Part shown: in pieces, positions 17,488 to 26,434 of the stretch
Numbering within the stretch: the first letter of the stretch is position 1
Layout: each line of letters opens with the position of its first letter
From: Streptomyces sp. RB17
Lineage (GTDB): Bacteria; Actinomycetota; Actinomycetes; Streptomycetales; Streptomycetaceae
NCBI RefSeq assembly: GCF_009604455.1
Contig: NZ_WEGL01000002.1
Span: 186,001-250,000, forward strand
DNA: 64,000 nucleotides
Direction: 5' to 3'
The notes under the pieces: generated by a model
Databases searched by the model: none
Told to the model about the DNA's origin: nothing
Seen by the model: only the letters and a program-made list of their open reading frames with translations
Translations under genes and position numbers: made by a program

Positions 17488-17831
17488 TGGGGCGTTGCCG
17501 TGTCACCCCGTATGCCTGCGCGACCCACCCAAGGCCAAAGCGGATACTCCCCGTAACGGACTGCCGGGTGATCCGCGAGTGGGCCAGGCCAACGGACGTA
17601 CGGAATGTCCAGATGGTGATCGCGTCGTGGTGACCGGTTCTGCGCGAGTCGTATCGAAGTCTTTCGCGTCCAATTCCCGTGCATGACCGGGTAATCGGTC
17701 TGTCGTACGAGGGCTCATACCAGAGCGGGACCAATCCTGCGGGACTTTGTCAACTGCCCCCCGCACATGAGGGGGAGGCGACTACTGTCAGTGGCCGCAT
17801 GGCAGCCCGACGGACTAGTACGAGGACGCAG
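17488..17831. other. Leader region of the conservon operon
   Basis: 344 bp without a convincing gene. It is less GC-rich than its surroundings, as promoter regions are here. A CCCCC/GGGGG stem-loop lies near 17759-17777 and GAGGA precedes the chosen cvnA ATG. The frame is open upstream to 17679 but codon bias there is poor. No definite -10/-35 could be assigned. Confidence 0.4.
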
Positions 17832-20288
17832 ATGTCTCACCTCCGCGCACCGGCCACCCGTGCCGACCGCCGAGAGGGCGGCCGGCACGGGCGACCGGTC
17901 GCCCGACCCGCTCCCGCACTGCCCGAGACGCACATACGGCCCCAGCTCCTGCGGCTCGCCGTGCTGCCGCCCCTCGCGGTCGCGCTCAGCGCCACCGCCG
18001 CGGTCATCTTCAGTATCCGGTCCACCGGCGCCCGCACCGGACCCATGCTCTGGGCCGTGCTCGCCGGAGCGGTCACCGTGACCGTCGCCGGCATCCTCAT
18101 CGCCGCCGTGGCCGCCGACCGGGCCGCCCGATCGGTCTCCGACCGCGTCGACGCGCTGCGCCGTACCGCCGCGCGCGGCGAGGCCGACCTGCACGACCTG
18201 GTCGACGCGCTGCGCCAGGGGGAGGCCCCGCCACAGCGCGCACCGCGCCGCCGGCCGCCCGCGGACGCCGACGACTTCGAGCTGCTCGCCGCCGACCTGG
18301 CCCGCGCGCACGACGGCGCCGTCACCGCCGTCGTGCGCGCCGCCCAGCTGTCCAGCCAGGCGGGCAGCGAGCAGAAGCTGGAGGTCTTCGTCAACCTCGC
18401 GCGCCGGCTCCAGTCCCTCGTGCACCGGGAGATCTCGATCCTCGACGACCTGGAGAACGAGATCGAGGACCCCGACCTGCTCAAGGGCCTGTTCCACGTG
18501 GACCACCTGGCCACCCGTATCCGGCGGCACGCCGAGAACCTGGCCGTGCTCGGCGGCGCCGTCTCCCGGCGCCAGTGGAGCAACCCGGTCAGCATGACCG
18601 AGGTGCTGCGCTCGGCCATCGCCGAGGTCGAGCAGTACTCCCGGGTCAAGCTGGTGCCGCCGATCGACGGCGAACTGCGTGGCCACGCCGTCGCCGACGT
18701 CATCCATCTGCTCGCCGAACTCATCGAGAACGCCTCGGTGTTCTCCGCCCCGCGCACCCAGGTCCTGCTCCGCGCCAACCTCGTCACCTCCGGGCTCGCG
18801 GTGGAGGTCGAGGACCGCGGGCTCGGCATGCCCGTCGGCGAACAGAACCGCATGAACGCCCTGCTCGCCGACCCCGACCAGGTCAATGTCGCCAGCCTGC
18901 TGGCCGACGGCCGCATCGGCCTCTACGTCGTCTCCCAGCTCGCCCGGAGGCACGGCATCCACGTGCGGCTGCAGACCAACATCTACGGAGGTGTGCAGGC
19001 CGTACTCGTCGTCCCGCAGGCGTTGTTGGGTACGGCACCCGGGGCGGCCGGCGCGGTCGCGGTCGCGGGCGCCGGTGCCGGTGCCGGGACGGGCGTACCC
19101 CGGCCGCAGGATCCGGCGGACACCGGTGTCACTCCGCAGGTACGGCTTCCGGGCCAGGTCGGTGACCAGGGGCAGGGGTTCGGGCAGGGGCACGGGTCCC
19201 GGCCGGAGCGCGAGCCGGGGCAGGTGCGGGGGTCCGTCCCGACGACTGCGCCTGGGGCCGCGCCCGTGCCGGTGCCGGGAGTGCGGTCGGGCGGTGACGG
19301 CCCCGCGCGCGGCGGTACCGGGCCGGAGGCCGGGGGCCCCGCCGACTCGGGGGCCGTGGCCGGGGGAGGCGCCGTAGTGGCCTCCGGGAGCGAGGCCGGT
19401 TCCGGAGGCGGACAGGATCAGATGACCGGGCGGCCGCACGCCCGGCGCGGGAGCGGGCGGCGCGGCGCCGAGAGCGAGGCCGTACGGCGCGGCGCCGGGA
19501 ACGGTGACGGCGGGCACAGCGGAGGCGGCCTCGCGCCGCTTCCCGTGCGGGGGACCCGGCAGGGCCGGCCCAACCCCGCCGAGGCGGTGCCCGGCATCGG
19601 CGCCGGGGACCGGGCGGCGGTCGAGGCGCACGCGGGCATGCTGCCCACGCCGCGCACCGGCGCCGTGCGGGGCACCATGAACAAGCCCCAACTGCCCCGT
19701 CGGCGCGCCCAGGAGCACATCGTCCCCCAGCTGCGCGGCGGTCCCGCACCCCGCCAGGACGGCGACACCGTCCCGGGCCACGACCCGGGGCTGATGGCGG
19801 CCTTCCAGCGGGGGATCGGACTCGCCGAGGCACAGCAGCACATGGAGAGCCAGGAGCAGCAGCCCGCCCCTTCGGACGCCGGCCACCTGGACTCCGCACA
19901 CATGGGCTCAGCCCACATGGAGACCGTGCGCACGGAGTCCACCCACAGGGAGACCATCCACATGGGCTCGGCCCACGTGGGCACCGCCGACATGGACGCG
20001 GCCCACATGGAGTCCCCACACATGGAGTCCGCACACATGGACGCCGCCCACGCCGCCGCCGCGATGGGCCATCACCTCCGCCCCGCCGTACCGGAGTTCA
20101 CCGACCCGGCTCGTGTGCAGCCCGACCACATCGGCTCGGACCATACGAGCACCCATCACAGGGGCTCGGACCACATGGGCTCCGACCACAGGGACCCCAC
20201 CCCCATACCCCAGGGGCGCACCCACGCGCCCGCATCCGACGGTGCCCGTGGCGCCGGCCGGCCCGACGGGAGCGCCCCGGCCGGCTGA
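17832..20288 (+). CDS. cvnA: Conservon sensor CvnA: membrane histidine-kinase-like ATPase with His/Met-repeat tail
   Basis: 818 residues from the ATG at 17832 (GAGGA upstream). Two transmembrane helices (LAVLPPLAVALSATAAVIF and MLWAVLAGAVTVTVAGILIA) bracket a very short external loop. A coiled region with VHREISILDDLENEIEDPDL and then a HATPase domain (N box HLLAELIENASVFSAP, G1 EDRGLGM) follow. The usual phospho-accepting H box is not evident, as in other CvnA proteins. Residues about 395-680 are Gly/Pro/Arg-rich disorder; residues 685-789 carry pentapeptide His/Met repeats. It heads cvnA-B-C-D-GAF and probably signals to the GTPase CvnD. Confidence 0.9.
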   Translation: MSHLRAPATRADRREGGRHGRPVARPAPALPETHIRPQLLRLAVLPPLAVALSATAAVIFSIRSTGARTGPMLWAVLAGAVTVTVAGILIAAVAADRAARSVSDRVDALRRTAARGEADLHDLVDALRQGEAPPQRAPRRRPPADADDFELLAADLARAHDGAVTAVVRAAQLSSQAGSEQKLEVFVNLARRLQSLVHREISILDDLENEIEDPDLLKGLFHVDHLATRIRRHAENLAVLGGAVSRRQWSNPVSMTEVLRSAIAEVEQYSRVKLVPPIDGELRGHAVADVIHLLAELIENASVFSAPRTQVLLRANLVTSGLAVEVEDRGLGMPVGEQNRMNALLADPDQVNVASLLADGRIGLYVVSQLARRHGIHVRLQTNIYGGVQAVLVVPQALLGTAPGAAGAVAVAGAGAGAGTGVPRPQDPADTGVTPQVRLPGQVGDQGQGFGQGHGSRPEREPGQVRGSVPTTAPGAAPVPVPGVRSGGDGPARGGTGPEAGGPADSGAVAGGGAVVASGSEAGSGGGQDQMTGRPHARRGSGRRGAESEAVRRGAGNGDGGHSGGGLAPLPVRGTRQGRPNPAEAVPGIGAGDRAAVEAHAGMLPTPRTGAVRGTMNKPQLPRRRAQEHIVPQLRGGPAPRQDGDTVPGHDPGLMAAFQRGIGLAEAQQHMESQEQQPAPSDAGHLDSAHMGSAHMETVRTESTHRETIHMGSAHVGTADMDAAHMESPHMESAHMDAAHAAAAMGHHLRPAVPEFTDPARVQPDHIGSDHTSTHHRGSDHMGSDHRDPTPIPQGRTHAPASDGARGAGRPDGSAPAG
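19884..20063 (+). repeat. Twelve-unit 15-bp repeat encoding His/Met pentapeptides in CvnA
   Basis: Twelve consecutive in-frame 15-base units encode pentapeptides HLDSA, HMGSA, HMETV, RTEST, HRETI, HMGSA, HVGTA, DMDAA, HMESP, HMESA, HMDAA and HAAAA (residues 685-744). Nine begin with His, and seven have Met at position 2. The period is exact, but the units have diverged in sequence. Confidence 0.92.
20124..20198 (+). repeat. Second pentapeptide repeat block (DHxGS) in CvnA
   Basis: Five in-frame 15-base units encode DHIGS, DHTST, HHRGS, DHMGS and DHRDP (residues 765-789). It is the same period as the first block, 60 bp downstream, but with Asp-His openings. Confidence 0.88.
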
Positions 20289-20384
20289 CGCCCGCACCGT
20301 ATCCACCCACCCCCACCTCCGAGCACGCACCCCCCAACCGCCAGCGCTCCCGCAGACCTTCGTACCCCAAGGAGTCGATCCACC

Positions 20385-20819
20385 ATGGCGAGCGATGCGC
20401 CGACCGCCCACGCATCCGACCTCGACTGGCTGCTGAGCGGCCTCGTGCAGCGCGTACCGCACACCACCAGCGCGGTGCTCCTTTCCTGCGACGGGCTGGT
20501 GAAGTCCGTGCACGGCCTCGACATCGACAGTGCCGACCACATGGCAGCCCTGGCCTCCGGCCTCTACTCCCTCGGCCGCAGCGCGGGCATCCGGTTCGGC
20601 GACGGCGGGGACGTCCGCCAGGTCGTCGTCGAGCTCGACTCGACCCTGCTGTTCGTCACCACCGCCGGCTCCGGCACCTGCCTCGCCGTACTGGCGGGCC
20701 GCGAGGCCGACGCCGCCGTGCTCGGCTACGAGATGGCGATGCTCGTCAAGAGCGTCCGCCCCTACCTGGTGACCGCGCCCCGGCAGCACGCCGTCGAACC
20801 CACGGCGACGAGGCCTTGA
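20385..20819 (+). CDS. cvnB: Roadblock/LC7-domain protein CvnB
   Basis: 144 residues. Roadblock/LC7 fold: LDWLLSGLVQRVPHTTSAVL, LLSCDGLVKSVHGLDIDSADH, then VELDSTLLFVTTAGSGTCLA. Such proteins act as partners or regulators of small GTPases (compare MglB with MglA) and in conservons of CvnD at the membrane. The ATG at 20385 follows AAGGAG. The gap to cvnA is 96 bp; cvnC begins immediately after the stop. Confidence 0.93.
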   Translation: MASDAPTAHASDLDWLLSGLVQRVPHTTSAVLLSCDGLVKSVHGLDIDSADHMAALASGLYSLGRSAGIRFGDGGDVRQVVVELDSTLLFVTTAGSGTCLAVLAGREADAAVLGYEMAMLVKSVRPYLVTAPRQHAVEPTATRP

Positions 20820-20821
20820 GC

Positions 20822-21193
20822 GTGGCCGCAGCCGGCGACGGGCCCTGGCTGGACGACGCGGCCGGACGGCTGGTGCGCCCGTTCACCGTCAGCAACGGAC
20901 GTACCAAGCCGAGCATCGCCCTGGACCTGATGTCGCAGGTGATGGCCACCGGCGTCACCCCGCTCGGCTACCTCGGCCCCGAGCACGCCCAGGCGCTCGA
21001 CCTGTGCCGGGCCCCCGTCTCGGTCGCCGAGGTCGCCGCGCATCTGAAACTGCCCGCGGTCGTCACCAAGGTGCTGCTCTCGGACCTCGTCGACTGCGGG
21101 GCGCTGACCACCAAGCCCCCCGCCTTCCACCACACACCCACTGACCGGTCTCTGCTGGAGGCAGTGCTCGATGGACTACGACGACAGCTCTGA
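20822..21193 (+). CDS. cvnC: DUF742 protein CvnC
   Basis: About 123 residues. DUF742 pattern: GPWLDDAAGRLVRPFTVSNG, LDLMSQVMATG, then a winged-helix-like part PVSVAEVAAHLKLPAVVTKV and LLSDLVDCGALTT. GTG 20822 is preferred because GACGAGG lies 8 bases upstream; TTG 20816 overlapping the cvnB stop would place that ribosome site too close. It overlaps cvnD by 23 bp. The conservon role is as a component of the CvnA-B-D membrane complex; the biochemical activity is unknown. Confidence 0.92.
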   Translation: MAAAGDGPWLDDAAGRLVRPFTVSNGRTKPSIALDLMSQVMATGVTPLGYLGPEHAQALDLCRAPVSVAEVAAHLKLPAVVTKVLLSDLVDCGALTTKPPAFHHTPTDRSLLEAVLDGLRRQL

Positions 21194-21770
21194 CCCGTTC
21201 CCGACCGCGCTGAAGATCCTGGTGGCGGGCGGATTCGGGGTCGGCAAGACGACCTTCGTGGGCGCGGTCAGCGAGATCGCGCCGCTCAGCACGGAGGAGC
21301 TGCTCACCACGGTCAGTGTCGGCACGGACAGTCTCGAGGGCGTCGAGAACAAGATGGAGACCACGGTCGCCATGGACTTCGGCCGGATCACCCTCGATCC
21401 GGACCATGTGCTGTACCTGTTCGGCACACCGGGGCAGGAGCGGTTCTGGTTCATGTGGGACGAGCTGTCCGAGGGTGCCCTCGGCGCGGTGATCCTCGCC
21501 GACACCCGCCGGCTCCAGGACTGCTTCGCCGCCGTGGACTTCTTCGAGGAACGCGGACTCGGCTTCATCATCGCCGTCAACGAGTTCGACGGCGGCTACC
21601 GCTACGAACCCGAGGAGGTGCGTGCCGCCCTCGACCTCGACCCCGAGATCCCGGTCGTCCGCTGCGACGCCCGGATCTCCAGCTCCGGCGTGCAGACCCT
21701 GCTCACCCTGGTACGCCACCTCCTCGCCCACGCCCCGGCGACCGCGCCGAGCCATGGCGCCCACATGTGA
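21171..21770 (+). CDS. cvnD: Conservon small GTPase CvnD
   Basis: 199 residues, Ras-like P-loop GTPase. The Walker A motif is GGFGVGKTT; the TTVAMDFGRI strand leads to the G3-like FGTPGQERF; the base-specificity motif is VNEFDG in place of the usual NKxD. This altered G4 is common in the family. The start lies inside cvnC (23-bp overlap), so expression is coupled. It is the switch component of the conservon, presumably regulated by CvnB and CvnA. Confidence 0.94.
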   Translation: MDYDDSSDPFPTALKILVAGGFGVGKTTFVGAVSEIAPLSTEELLTTVSVGTDSLEGVENKMETTVAMDFGRITLDPDHVLYLFGTPGQERFWFMWDELSEGALGAVILADTRRLQDCFAAVDFFEERGLGFIIAVNEFDGGYRYEPEEVRAALDLDPEIPVVRCDARISSSGVQTLLTLVRHLLAHAPATAPSHGAHM

Positions 21771-21855
21771 TCACGCCCTACCGCCCACGGAGTTCCTATA
21801 TGAGGTACGCCCACAGCGCCGGAACCCGGCCAGCAGTACGGGCAGGAGCCCGGCC

Positions 21856-22431
21856 ATGACCTACGAGCCGCCCCGGCCGGTCCGGGGTCTGCTCCTCACC
21901 CCCGAGGACAAGGAGGCCCCCGCCCGCGTCCACCGGCTGCGCCTGCTCGGCCTGGCGGACCGTCCCGATCCGGCGCTCGACGTCTTCGCGGACCACCTCG
22001 CCCGGCTCACCGGCGCGCCCTACGCCATGGTCAACTTCGTCGGCGAGGACCATCAGTTCTTCGCGGGCCTGTGCGTCCCCGCCGTCGCTCCGCTGGTCAG
22101 GGAGGACGGCAGCCGGCCCGAGTTCGGCCGGGTCCTGCCGCGCGAGCATGGGTTCTGCCCCCATGTGGTGGTCCGCCGCAAGGCGCTGGTGCTGGAGGAC
22201 GTCCGCGACTATCCGCGGTTCGCCGGGAATCCCGTCGTGGACGAGTACGGCATCCGTTCCTATCTCGGTGCCCCGCTCATCGACAGCTCCGGCATGGCGC
22301 TCGGCACCGTGTGCGCGGCCGACACCGGGCCCCGGGCCTGGGGCCGATCGGGCCTGGAGACCATCAAGGCGCTGGCCGCCGATCTCGTCGTACGCCTCGA
22401 GCGGAGCGCCGAGGACGGGCTGCCCCTGTGA
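21856..22431 (+). CDS. GAF-domain protein at the end of the conservon
   Basis: 191 residues from the ATG at 21856 (GGAG upstream). A single GAF fold: FADHLARLTGAPYAMVNFVG, DHQFFAGL, REHGFCPHVVVRRKALVLED, YLGAPLIDSSGMALGTVCAAD. A Cys in GFCPH and the DYPRFAGNP segment follow the GAF subgroup found in many Streptomyces two-component-like proteins. It has no output domain, so it is a stand-alone sensor or a partner of CvnD. It is 85 bp from cvnD in the same direction and probably the last gene of the operon. Confidence 0.85.
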   Translation: MTYEPPRPVRGLLLTPEDKEAPARVHRLRLLGLADRPDPALDVFADHLARLTGAPYAMVNFVGEDHQFFAGLCVPAVAPLVREDGSRPEFGRVLPREHGFCPHVVVRRKALVLEDVRDYPRFAGNPVVDEYGIRSYLGAPLIDSSGMALGTVCAADTGPRAWGRSGLETIKALAADLVVRLERSAEDGLPL

Positions 22432-22620
22432 CGGGCCGGGGCGAACCTTCGCCGCCGGCACCTGGGGCGTGAAGGAAAGCTGAGGCGGCGGTTAAGAAAA
22501 GCTCGATGGACCCGCGGCCCGCGGATACGGCAGATTGCAGGGTGATTCCACCCCTCTGACCCGGTGCGGGCTGCTGACGTCTGCCCGCGGGCCGGGACCT
22601 CACCCACAGGAGCCGCACGC

Positions 22621-23649
22621 GTGAAGGCGCTGGTCAAGGAGAAGGCCGAGCCCGGGCTCTGGCTGACGGACGTCCCGGAGCCCGAGATCGGCCCGGGTGA
22701 CGTACTGATCAAGGTCATGCGGACCGGTATCTGCGGCACCGACCTGCATATCCGGGCCTGGGACGGGTGGGCGCAGCAGGCGATCAGCACTCCGCTCGTG
22801 GTCGGGCACGAGTTCGTCGGGCAGGTCGTCGAGACCGGCCGCGACGTGAACGACATCCGCATCGGCGACCGGGTCAGCGGCGAGGGCCATCTGGTGTGCG
22901 GCAGGTGCCGCAACTGCCTGGCCGGCCGCCGCCATCTGTGCCGTGCCACCGTCGGTCTCGGCGTCGGCCGGGACGGCGCCTTCGCCGAGTACGTCGCCCT
23001 GCCCGCGTCCAATGTCTGGGTGCACCGCGTCCCCGTCGAGCTCGACGTGGCCGCGATCTTCGACCCGTTCGGCAACGCCGTGCACACCGCGCTGTCCTTC
23101 CCGCTGGTCGGCGAGGACGTGCTGATCACCGGCGCCGGACCGATCGGCCTGATGGCCGCCGCCGTGGCCCGGCACGCGGGCGCCCGCAACGTCGTCATCA
23201 CCGACGTCAGCGAGGAGCGCCTGGACCTGGCCCGCAAGATCGGCGTGAGCCTCGCCCTGAACGTCGCCGAGACCACCATCGCCGACGGGCAGCGGGAGCT
23301 GGGGCTGCGCGAGGGCTTCGACATCGGCCTGGAGATGTCCGGCCGCCCCGAGGCGATGCGGGACATGATCGCCAACATGACGCACGGCGGCCGTATCGCC
23401 ATGCTCGGCCTGCCGGCGCAGGAGTTCCCCGTCGACTGGGCCCGGATCGTCACGTCGATGATCACCATCAAGGGCATCTACGGCCGTGAGATGTTCGAGA
23501 CCTGGTACGCCATGTCGGTGCTGCTGGAGGGCGGCCTGGACCTCGCCCCCGTGATCACCGGCCGCTACGGCTACCGCGACTTCGAGGCGGCCTTCGCCGA
23601 CGCCGCGAGCGGCAAGGGCGGCAAGGTCATTCTCGACTGGACTGCGTAA
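22621..23649 (+). CDS. tdh: L-threonine 3-dehydrogenase
   Basis: 342 residues, zinc-dependent medium-chain dehydrogenase oxidising threonine to 2-amino-3-oxobutyrate with NAD. Catalytic zinc: ICGTDLH (Cys) and VVGHEFVG (His-Glu). Structural zinc: [18 protein letters not shown] fold: [20 protein letters not shown]. EVFTxT-like specificity block: [19 protein letters not shown] start with AGGAG 8 bases upstream. It is followed 38 bp later by kbl, which cleaves the unstable product to glycine and acetyl-CoA. Confidence 0.95.
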   Translation: MKALVKEKAEPGLWLTDVPEPEIGPGDVLIKVMRTGICGTDLHIRAWDGWAQQAISTPLVVGHEFVGQVVETGRDVNDIRIGDRVSGEGHLVCGRCRNCLAGRRHLCRATVGLGVGRDGAFAEYVALPASNVWVHRVPVELDVAAIFDPFGNAVHTALSFPLVGEDVLITGAGPIGLMAAAVARHAGARNVVITDVSEERLDLARKIGVSLALNVAETTIADGQRELGLREGFDIGLEMSGRPEAMRDMIANMTHGGRIAMLGLPAQEFPVDWARIVTSMITIKGIYGREMFETWYAMSVLLEGGLDLAPVITGRYGYRDFEAAFADAASGKGGKVILDWTA

Positions 23650-23687
23650 CTCTCGTCATCCGCAAGCACCTTCAGGAGAGCTCCCCC

Positions 23688-24881
23688 ATGTTCGACTCTG
23701 TCCGCGACGACCTGCGCGCCACCCTCGACGAGATCCGGGCCGCCGGCCTGCACAAGCCCGAGCGGGTCATCGGCACCCCGCAGTCCGCGACCGTCGGCGT
23801 CACCGCCGGCGGCCGGCCCGGCGAGGTCCTCAACTTCTGCGCCAACAACTACCTCGGCCTCGCCGACCACCCCGAGGTGATCGCCGCCGCCCACGCCGCC
23901 CTGGACCGCTGGGGCTACGGCATGGCCTCCGTCCGATTCATCTGCGGCACCCAGGAGGTGCACAAGGAGCTGGAGGCCCGGCTCTCGGCGTTCCTCGGCC
24001 AGGAGGACACGATCCTCTACTCCTCCTGCTTCGACGCCAACGGCGGTGTCTTCGAGACCCTGCTCGGCGAGGAGGACGCGGTCATCTCCGACGCCCTCAA
24101 CCACGCCTCCATCATCGACGGCATCCGCCTGTCCAAGGCCCGCCGCTACCGCTACGCCAACCGCGACCTCGCCGACCTGGAGGCGAAGCTGAAGGAGGCG
24201 TCCGACTCGCGGCGCCGGCTGATCGTCACCGACGGCGTCTTCTCCATGGACGGCTATGTGGCACCGCTGCGCGAGATCTGCGACCTCGCCGACCGCTACG
24301 ACGCGATGGTCATGGTCGACGACTCGCACGCCGTCGGCTTCGTCGGCCCGACCGGCCGCGGCACCCCCGAGCTGCACGGCGTCATGGACCGCGTCGACAT
24401 CATCACCGGCACCCTCGGCAAGGCCCTCGGCGGCGCCTCCGGCGGCTATGTCGCCGCCCGCGCCGAGATCGTCGCCCTGCTGCGCCAGCGCTCCCGTCCG
24501 TACCTGTTCTCCAACACCCTGGCCCCGGTGATCGCCGCCGCCTCCCTGACGGTCCTCGACCTGCTGGAGTCCGCCGACGACCTGCGGGTCCGGCTGAACG
24601 AGAACACCGCCCTGTTCCGCCGCCGGATGACCGAGGAGGGCTTCGACATCCTCCCCGGCGACCACGCCATCGCGCCCGTGATGATCGGCGACGCGGCGAA
24701 GGCGGGCCGCATGGCCGAGCTGCTGCTGGAGCGGGGTGTGTACGTGATCGGCTTCTCCTACCCGGTCGTCCCGCAGGGCCAGGCCCGCATCCGGGTCCAG
24801 CTGTCCGCCGCGCACTCGACCGAGGACGTCAACCGCGCGGTCGACGCCTTCGTCGCGGCCCGCGCCGAGCTGGCGGCCTGA
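23688..24881 (+). CDS. kbl: Glycine C-acetyltransferase (2-amino-3-ketobutyrate CoA ligase)
   Basis: 397 residues, alpha-oxoamine synthase family of fold-type I PLP enzymes. Seen: the N-terminal [51 protein letters not shown], and the PLP lysine in [16 protein letters not shown]. It completes threonine to glycine plus acetyl-CoA with Tdh. AGGAG precedes the ATG. The two genes form one operon, with a LysR gene 31 bp downstream. Confidence 0.96.
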   Translation: MFDSVRDDLRATLDEIRAAGLHKPERVIGTPQSATVGVTAGGRPGEVLNFCANNYLGLADHPEVIAAAHAALDRWGYGMASVRFICGTQEVHKELEARLSAFLGQEDTILYSSCFDANGGVFETLLGEEDAVISDALNHASIIDGIRLSKARRYRYANRDLADLEAKLKEASDSRRRLIVTDGVFSMDGYVAPLREICDLADRYDAMVMVDDSHAVGFVGPTGRGTPELHGVMDRVDIITGTLGKALGGASGGYVAARAEIVALLRQRSRPYLFSNTLAPVIAAASLTVLDLLESADDLRVRLNENTALFRRRMTEEGFDILPGDHAIAPVMIGDAAKAGRMAELLLERGVYVIGFSYPVVPQGQARIRVQLSAAHSTEDVNRAVDAFVAARAELAA

Positions 24882-24912
24882 CCAGCGCTGACCCCCTGGG
24901 ATAATTGAGGGC

Positions 24913-25818
24913 ATGATCGAGGCACGGCGGCTCCACATCCTCCGTGCGGTGGCCGACCACCGCACGGTCACCGCGGCAGCCGCCGCGCTCTACCTCACCC
25001 CCTCGGCGGTGTCCCAGCAGCTCACAGCGCTGGAGCAGGAGACCGGCCACCGCCTGGTCGAGCGCAGCGCCAAGGGCGTACGGCTCACCGCGGCCGGCGA
25101 GATCCTGCTCAGCCACACCAACGCGGTCCTCGCCCAGCTGGAGCGGGCCGAGGCGGAGCTCGCCGCGTACAGCTCGGGCGAGGCGGGGACGGTGACCGTG
25201 GCCGCCTTCGCGACCGGCATCGCCCAGGTCGTGGCCCCGGCCGTGGCCCGGCTCGCGGACACCGCGCCCGGCATACGCATCCGTGTCCAGGACGCCGAAG
25301 GCGACGCGAGCCTGCCCATGGTGCTGGACCGGCAGGTCGACGTGGCGGTGGCCGTGGAGTACCGGGGCGCCCCGCCCGCCGACGACCCCCGGCTCGCCCA
25401 CGTCCCGCTCTACGCCGAGCCGTTCGACGCGGTCGTACCCGTCGGCCACCGCCTCGCGGACGCCGCCGAGGTCCCCCTCGCCGAGCTGGCCAAGGACCCC
25501 TGGATCGGCCCGTACCCCGGCAACCCCTGCCACGACGTGGTTGTCCTGGCCTGCGAGAACGCCGGCTTCCAGCCCCGCCTGGAGCACTCCTCCGACGACT
25601 TCCGCGCGGTGGTCGCGCTCGCCTCGGCCGGCGCGGGCGTAGCCCTCGTACCGCGCTCCGCGCTGAACGGCATGGACCTCACCGGCGTCGTCGTACGCCC
25701 CGTCGACGGCGTGGCCCCCACGCGCCGCGTCTTCGCCGCCGTACGGCGCGGCGCCGAGGGGCACCCGCTGATCCGGCCGGTGCTGGAGGCGCTGGGGCGG
25801 GCGGCGCAGGAGGCGTGA
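24913..25818 (+). CDS. LysR-family transcriptional regulator
   Basis: 301 residues. N-terminal winged HTH: RRLHILRAVADHRTVTAAAA, LYLTPSAVSQQLTALEQETG, LVERSAKGVRLTAAGE. The effector domain contains GTVTVAAFATGIAQVVAP and VALASAGAGVALVPRSAL. It lies in the same direction directly after kbl rather than divergently, which is less usual for LysR, and may be co-transcribed with threonine degradation. Whether it senses threonine or glycine is unknown. Confidence 0.9.
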   Translation: MIEARRLHILRAVADHRTVTAAAAALYLTPSAVSQQLTALEQETGHRLVERSAKGVRLTAAGEILLSHTNAVLAQLERAEAELAAYSSGEAGTVTVAAFATGIAQVVAPAVARLADTAPGIRIRVQDAEGDASLPMVLDRQVDVAVAVEYRGAPPADDPRLAHVPLYAEPFDAVVPVGHRLADAAEVPLAELAKDPWIGPYPGNPCHDVVVLACENAGFQPRLEHSSDDFRAVVALASAGAGVALVPRSALNGMDLTGVVVRPVDGVAPTRRVFAAVRRGAEGHPLIRPVLEALGRAAQEA

Positions 25819-25842
25819 GGCATCCGTAACGCGCTTGTCTCA

Positions 25843-25853
25843 TATCCGGGATA
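25843..25853. promoter_or_regulatory. TATCC-G-GGATA dyad at the promoter of the XRE/cupin gene
   Basis: TATCCGGGATA has perfect 5-base arms. GATAAC (25850-25855) overlapping it could be a -10 box placing transcription start at or near GTG 25865. An autoregulatory operator and leaderless start are inferred. Confidence 0.4.
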
Positions 25854-25864
25854 ACGTCCTGGAT

Positions 25865-26434
25865 GTGAGAAGCCCAGAGGATCCCCTCGACACCCGGCTC
25901 GGCGCCCGGCTGGCCGAACTGCGTACCCAGCACGGCTGGTCCCTGGGGGAGCTGGCCGAGCGCAGCGGGGTGAGCCGGTCCACCCTGTCGCGCGCCGAAC
26001 GCGTGGAGATCAGCCCCACCGCCGCCCTGCTGAACCGGCTCTGCCATGTCTATGGCCGCACCATGTCCCAGCTGCTCAGCGAGGTCGAGGCGGCGCCCGC
26101 GCCGCTGGTCCGGGCCGCCGAGCAGCAGATCTGGGAGGACCGCGGTTCGGGATTCGTCCGGCGGTCCGTCTCCCCGCCGCACGCCGGGCTGCGCGGCGAA
26201 CTGGTCGAGGGCCGGCTCGCGCCGGGTGCCGACATCGCCTACGACCGCCCGCCCGTGGCCGGCCTGGAACAGCATCTGTGGGTGCTCGACGGCGCCCTGG
26301 AGGTGACCGACGGGGAGCAGGTCCACCACCTGGACCCCGGAGACTGCCTGCGGATGCGCGTCTTCGGCCCGACCCGGTTGCGGTGCGCCGGCCCCGTCGA
26401 GGCACGGTACGCGCTGGCCGTGGTGCGGCCGTGA
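25865..26434 (+). CDS. XRE-family regulator with cupin domain
   Basis: 189 residues from GTG 25865; the frame is open back to TTG 25835, but the promoter-like dyad there argues for the later start. HTH: RLGARLAELRTQHGWSLGEL, AERSGVSRSTLSRAERVEIS, PTAALLNRLCHVYGRTMSQL. Cupin: VAGLEQHLWVLDGALEVTDG, HHLDPGDCLRMR. This architecture is the same as that of the regulator at 4688. The stop overlaps the GNAT gene start (GTGA), so it probably regulates that pair; acetyltransferase-cupin regulator pairs of this kind are common. Confidence 0.85.
   Translation: MRSPEDPLDTRLGARLAELRTQHGWSLGELAERSGVSRSTLSRAERVEISPTAALLNRLCHVYGRTMSQLLSEVEAAPAPLVRAAEQQIWEDRGSGFVRRSVSPPHAGLRGELVEGRLAPGADIAYDRPPVAGLEQHLWVLDGALEVTDGEQVHHLDPGDCLRMRVFGPTRLRCAGPVEARYALAVVRP

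Noticed and set aside
17715..19901. 728-codon open frame antisense to cvnA
   Set aside because: A shadow of the GC-rich cvnA frame: no start context, no domain motifs, and third-position bias belongs to the plus strand.
22432..22620. Possible riboswitch before the threonine dehydrogenase gene
   Set aside because: The region forms generic GC stems, but I could not find a conserved glycine, TPP or other riboswitch core.
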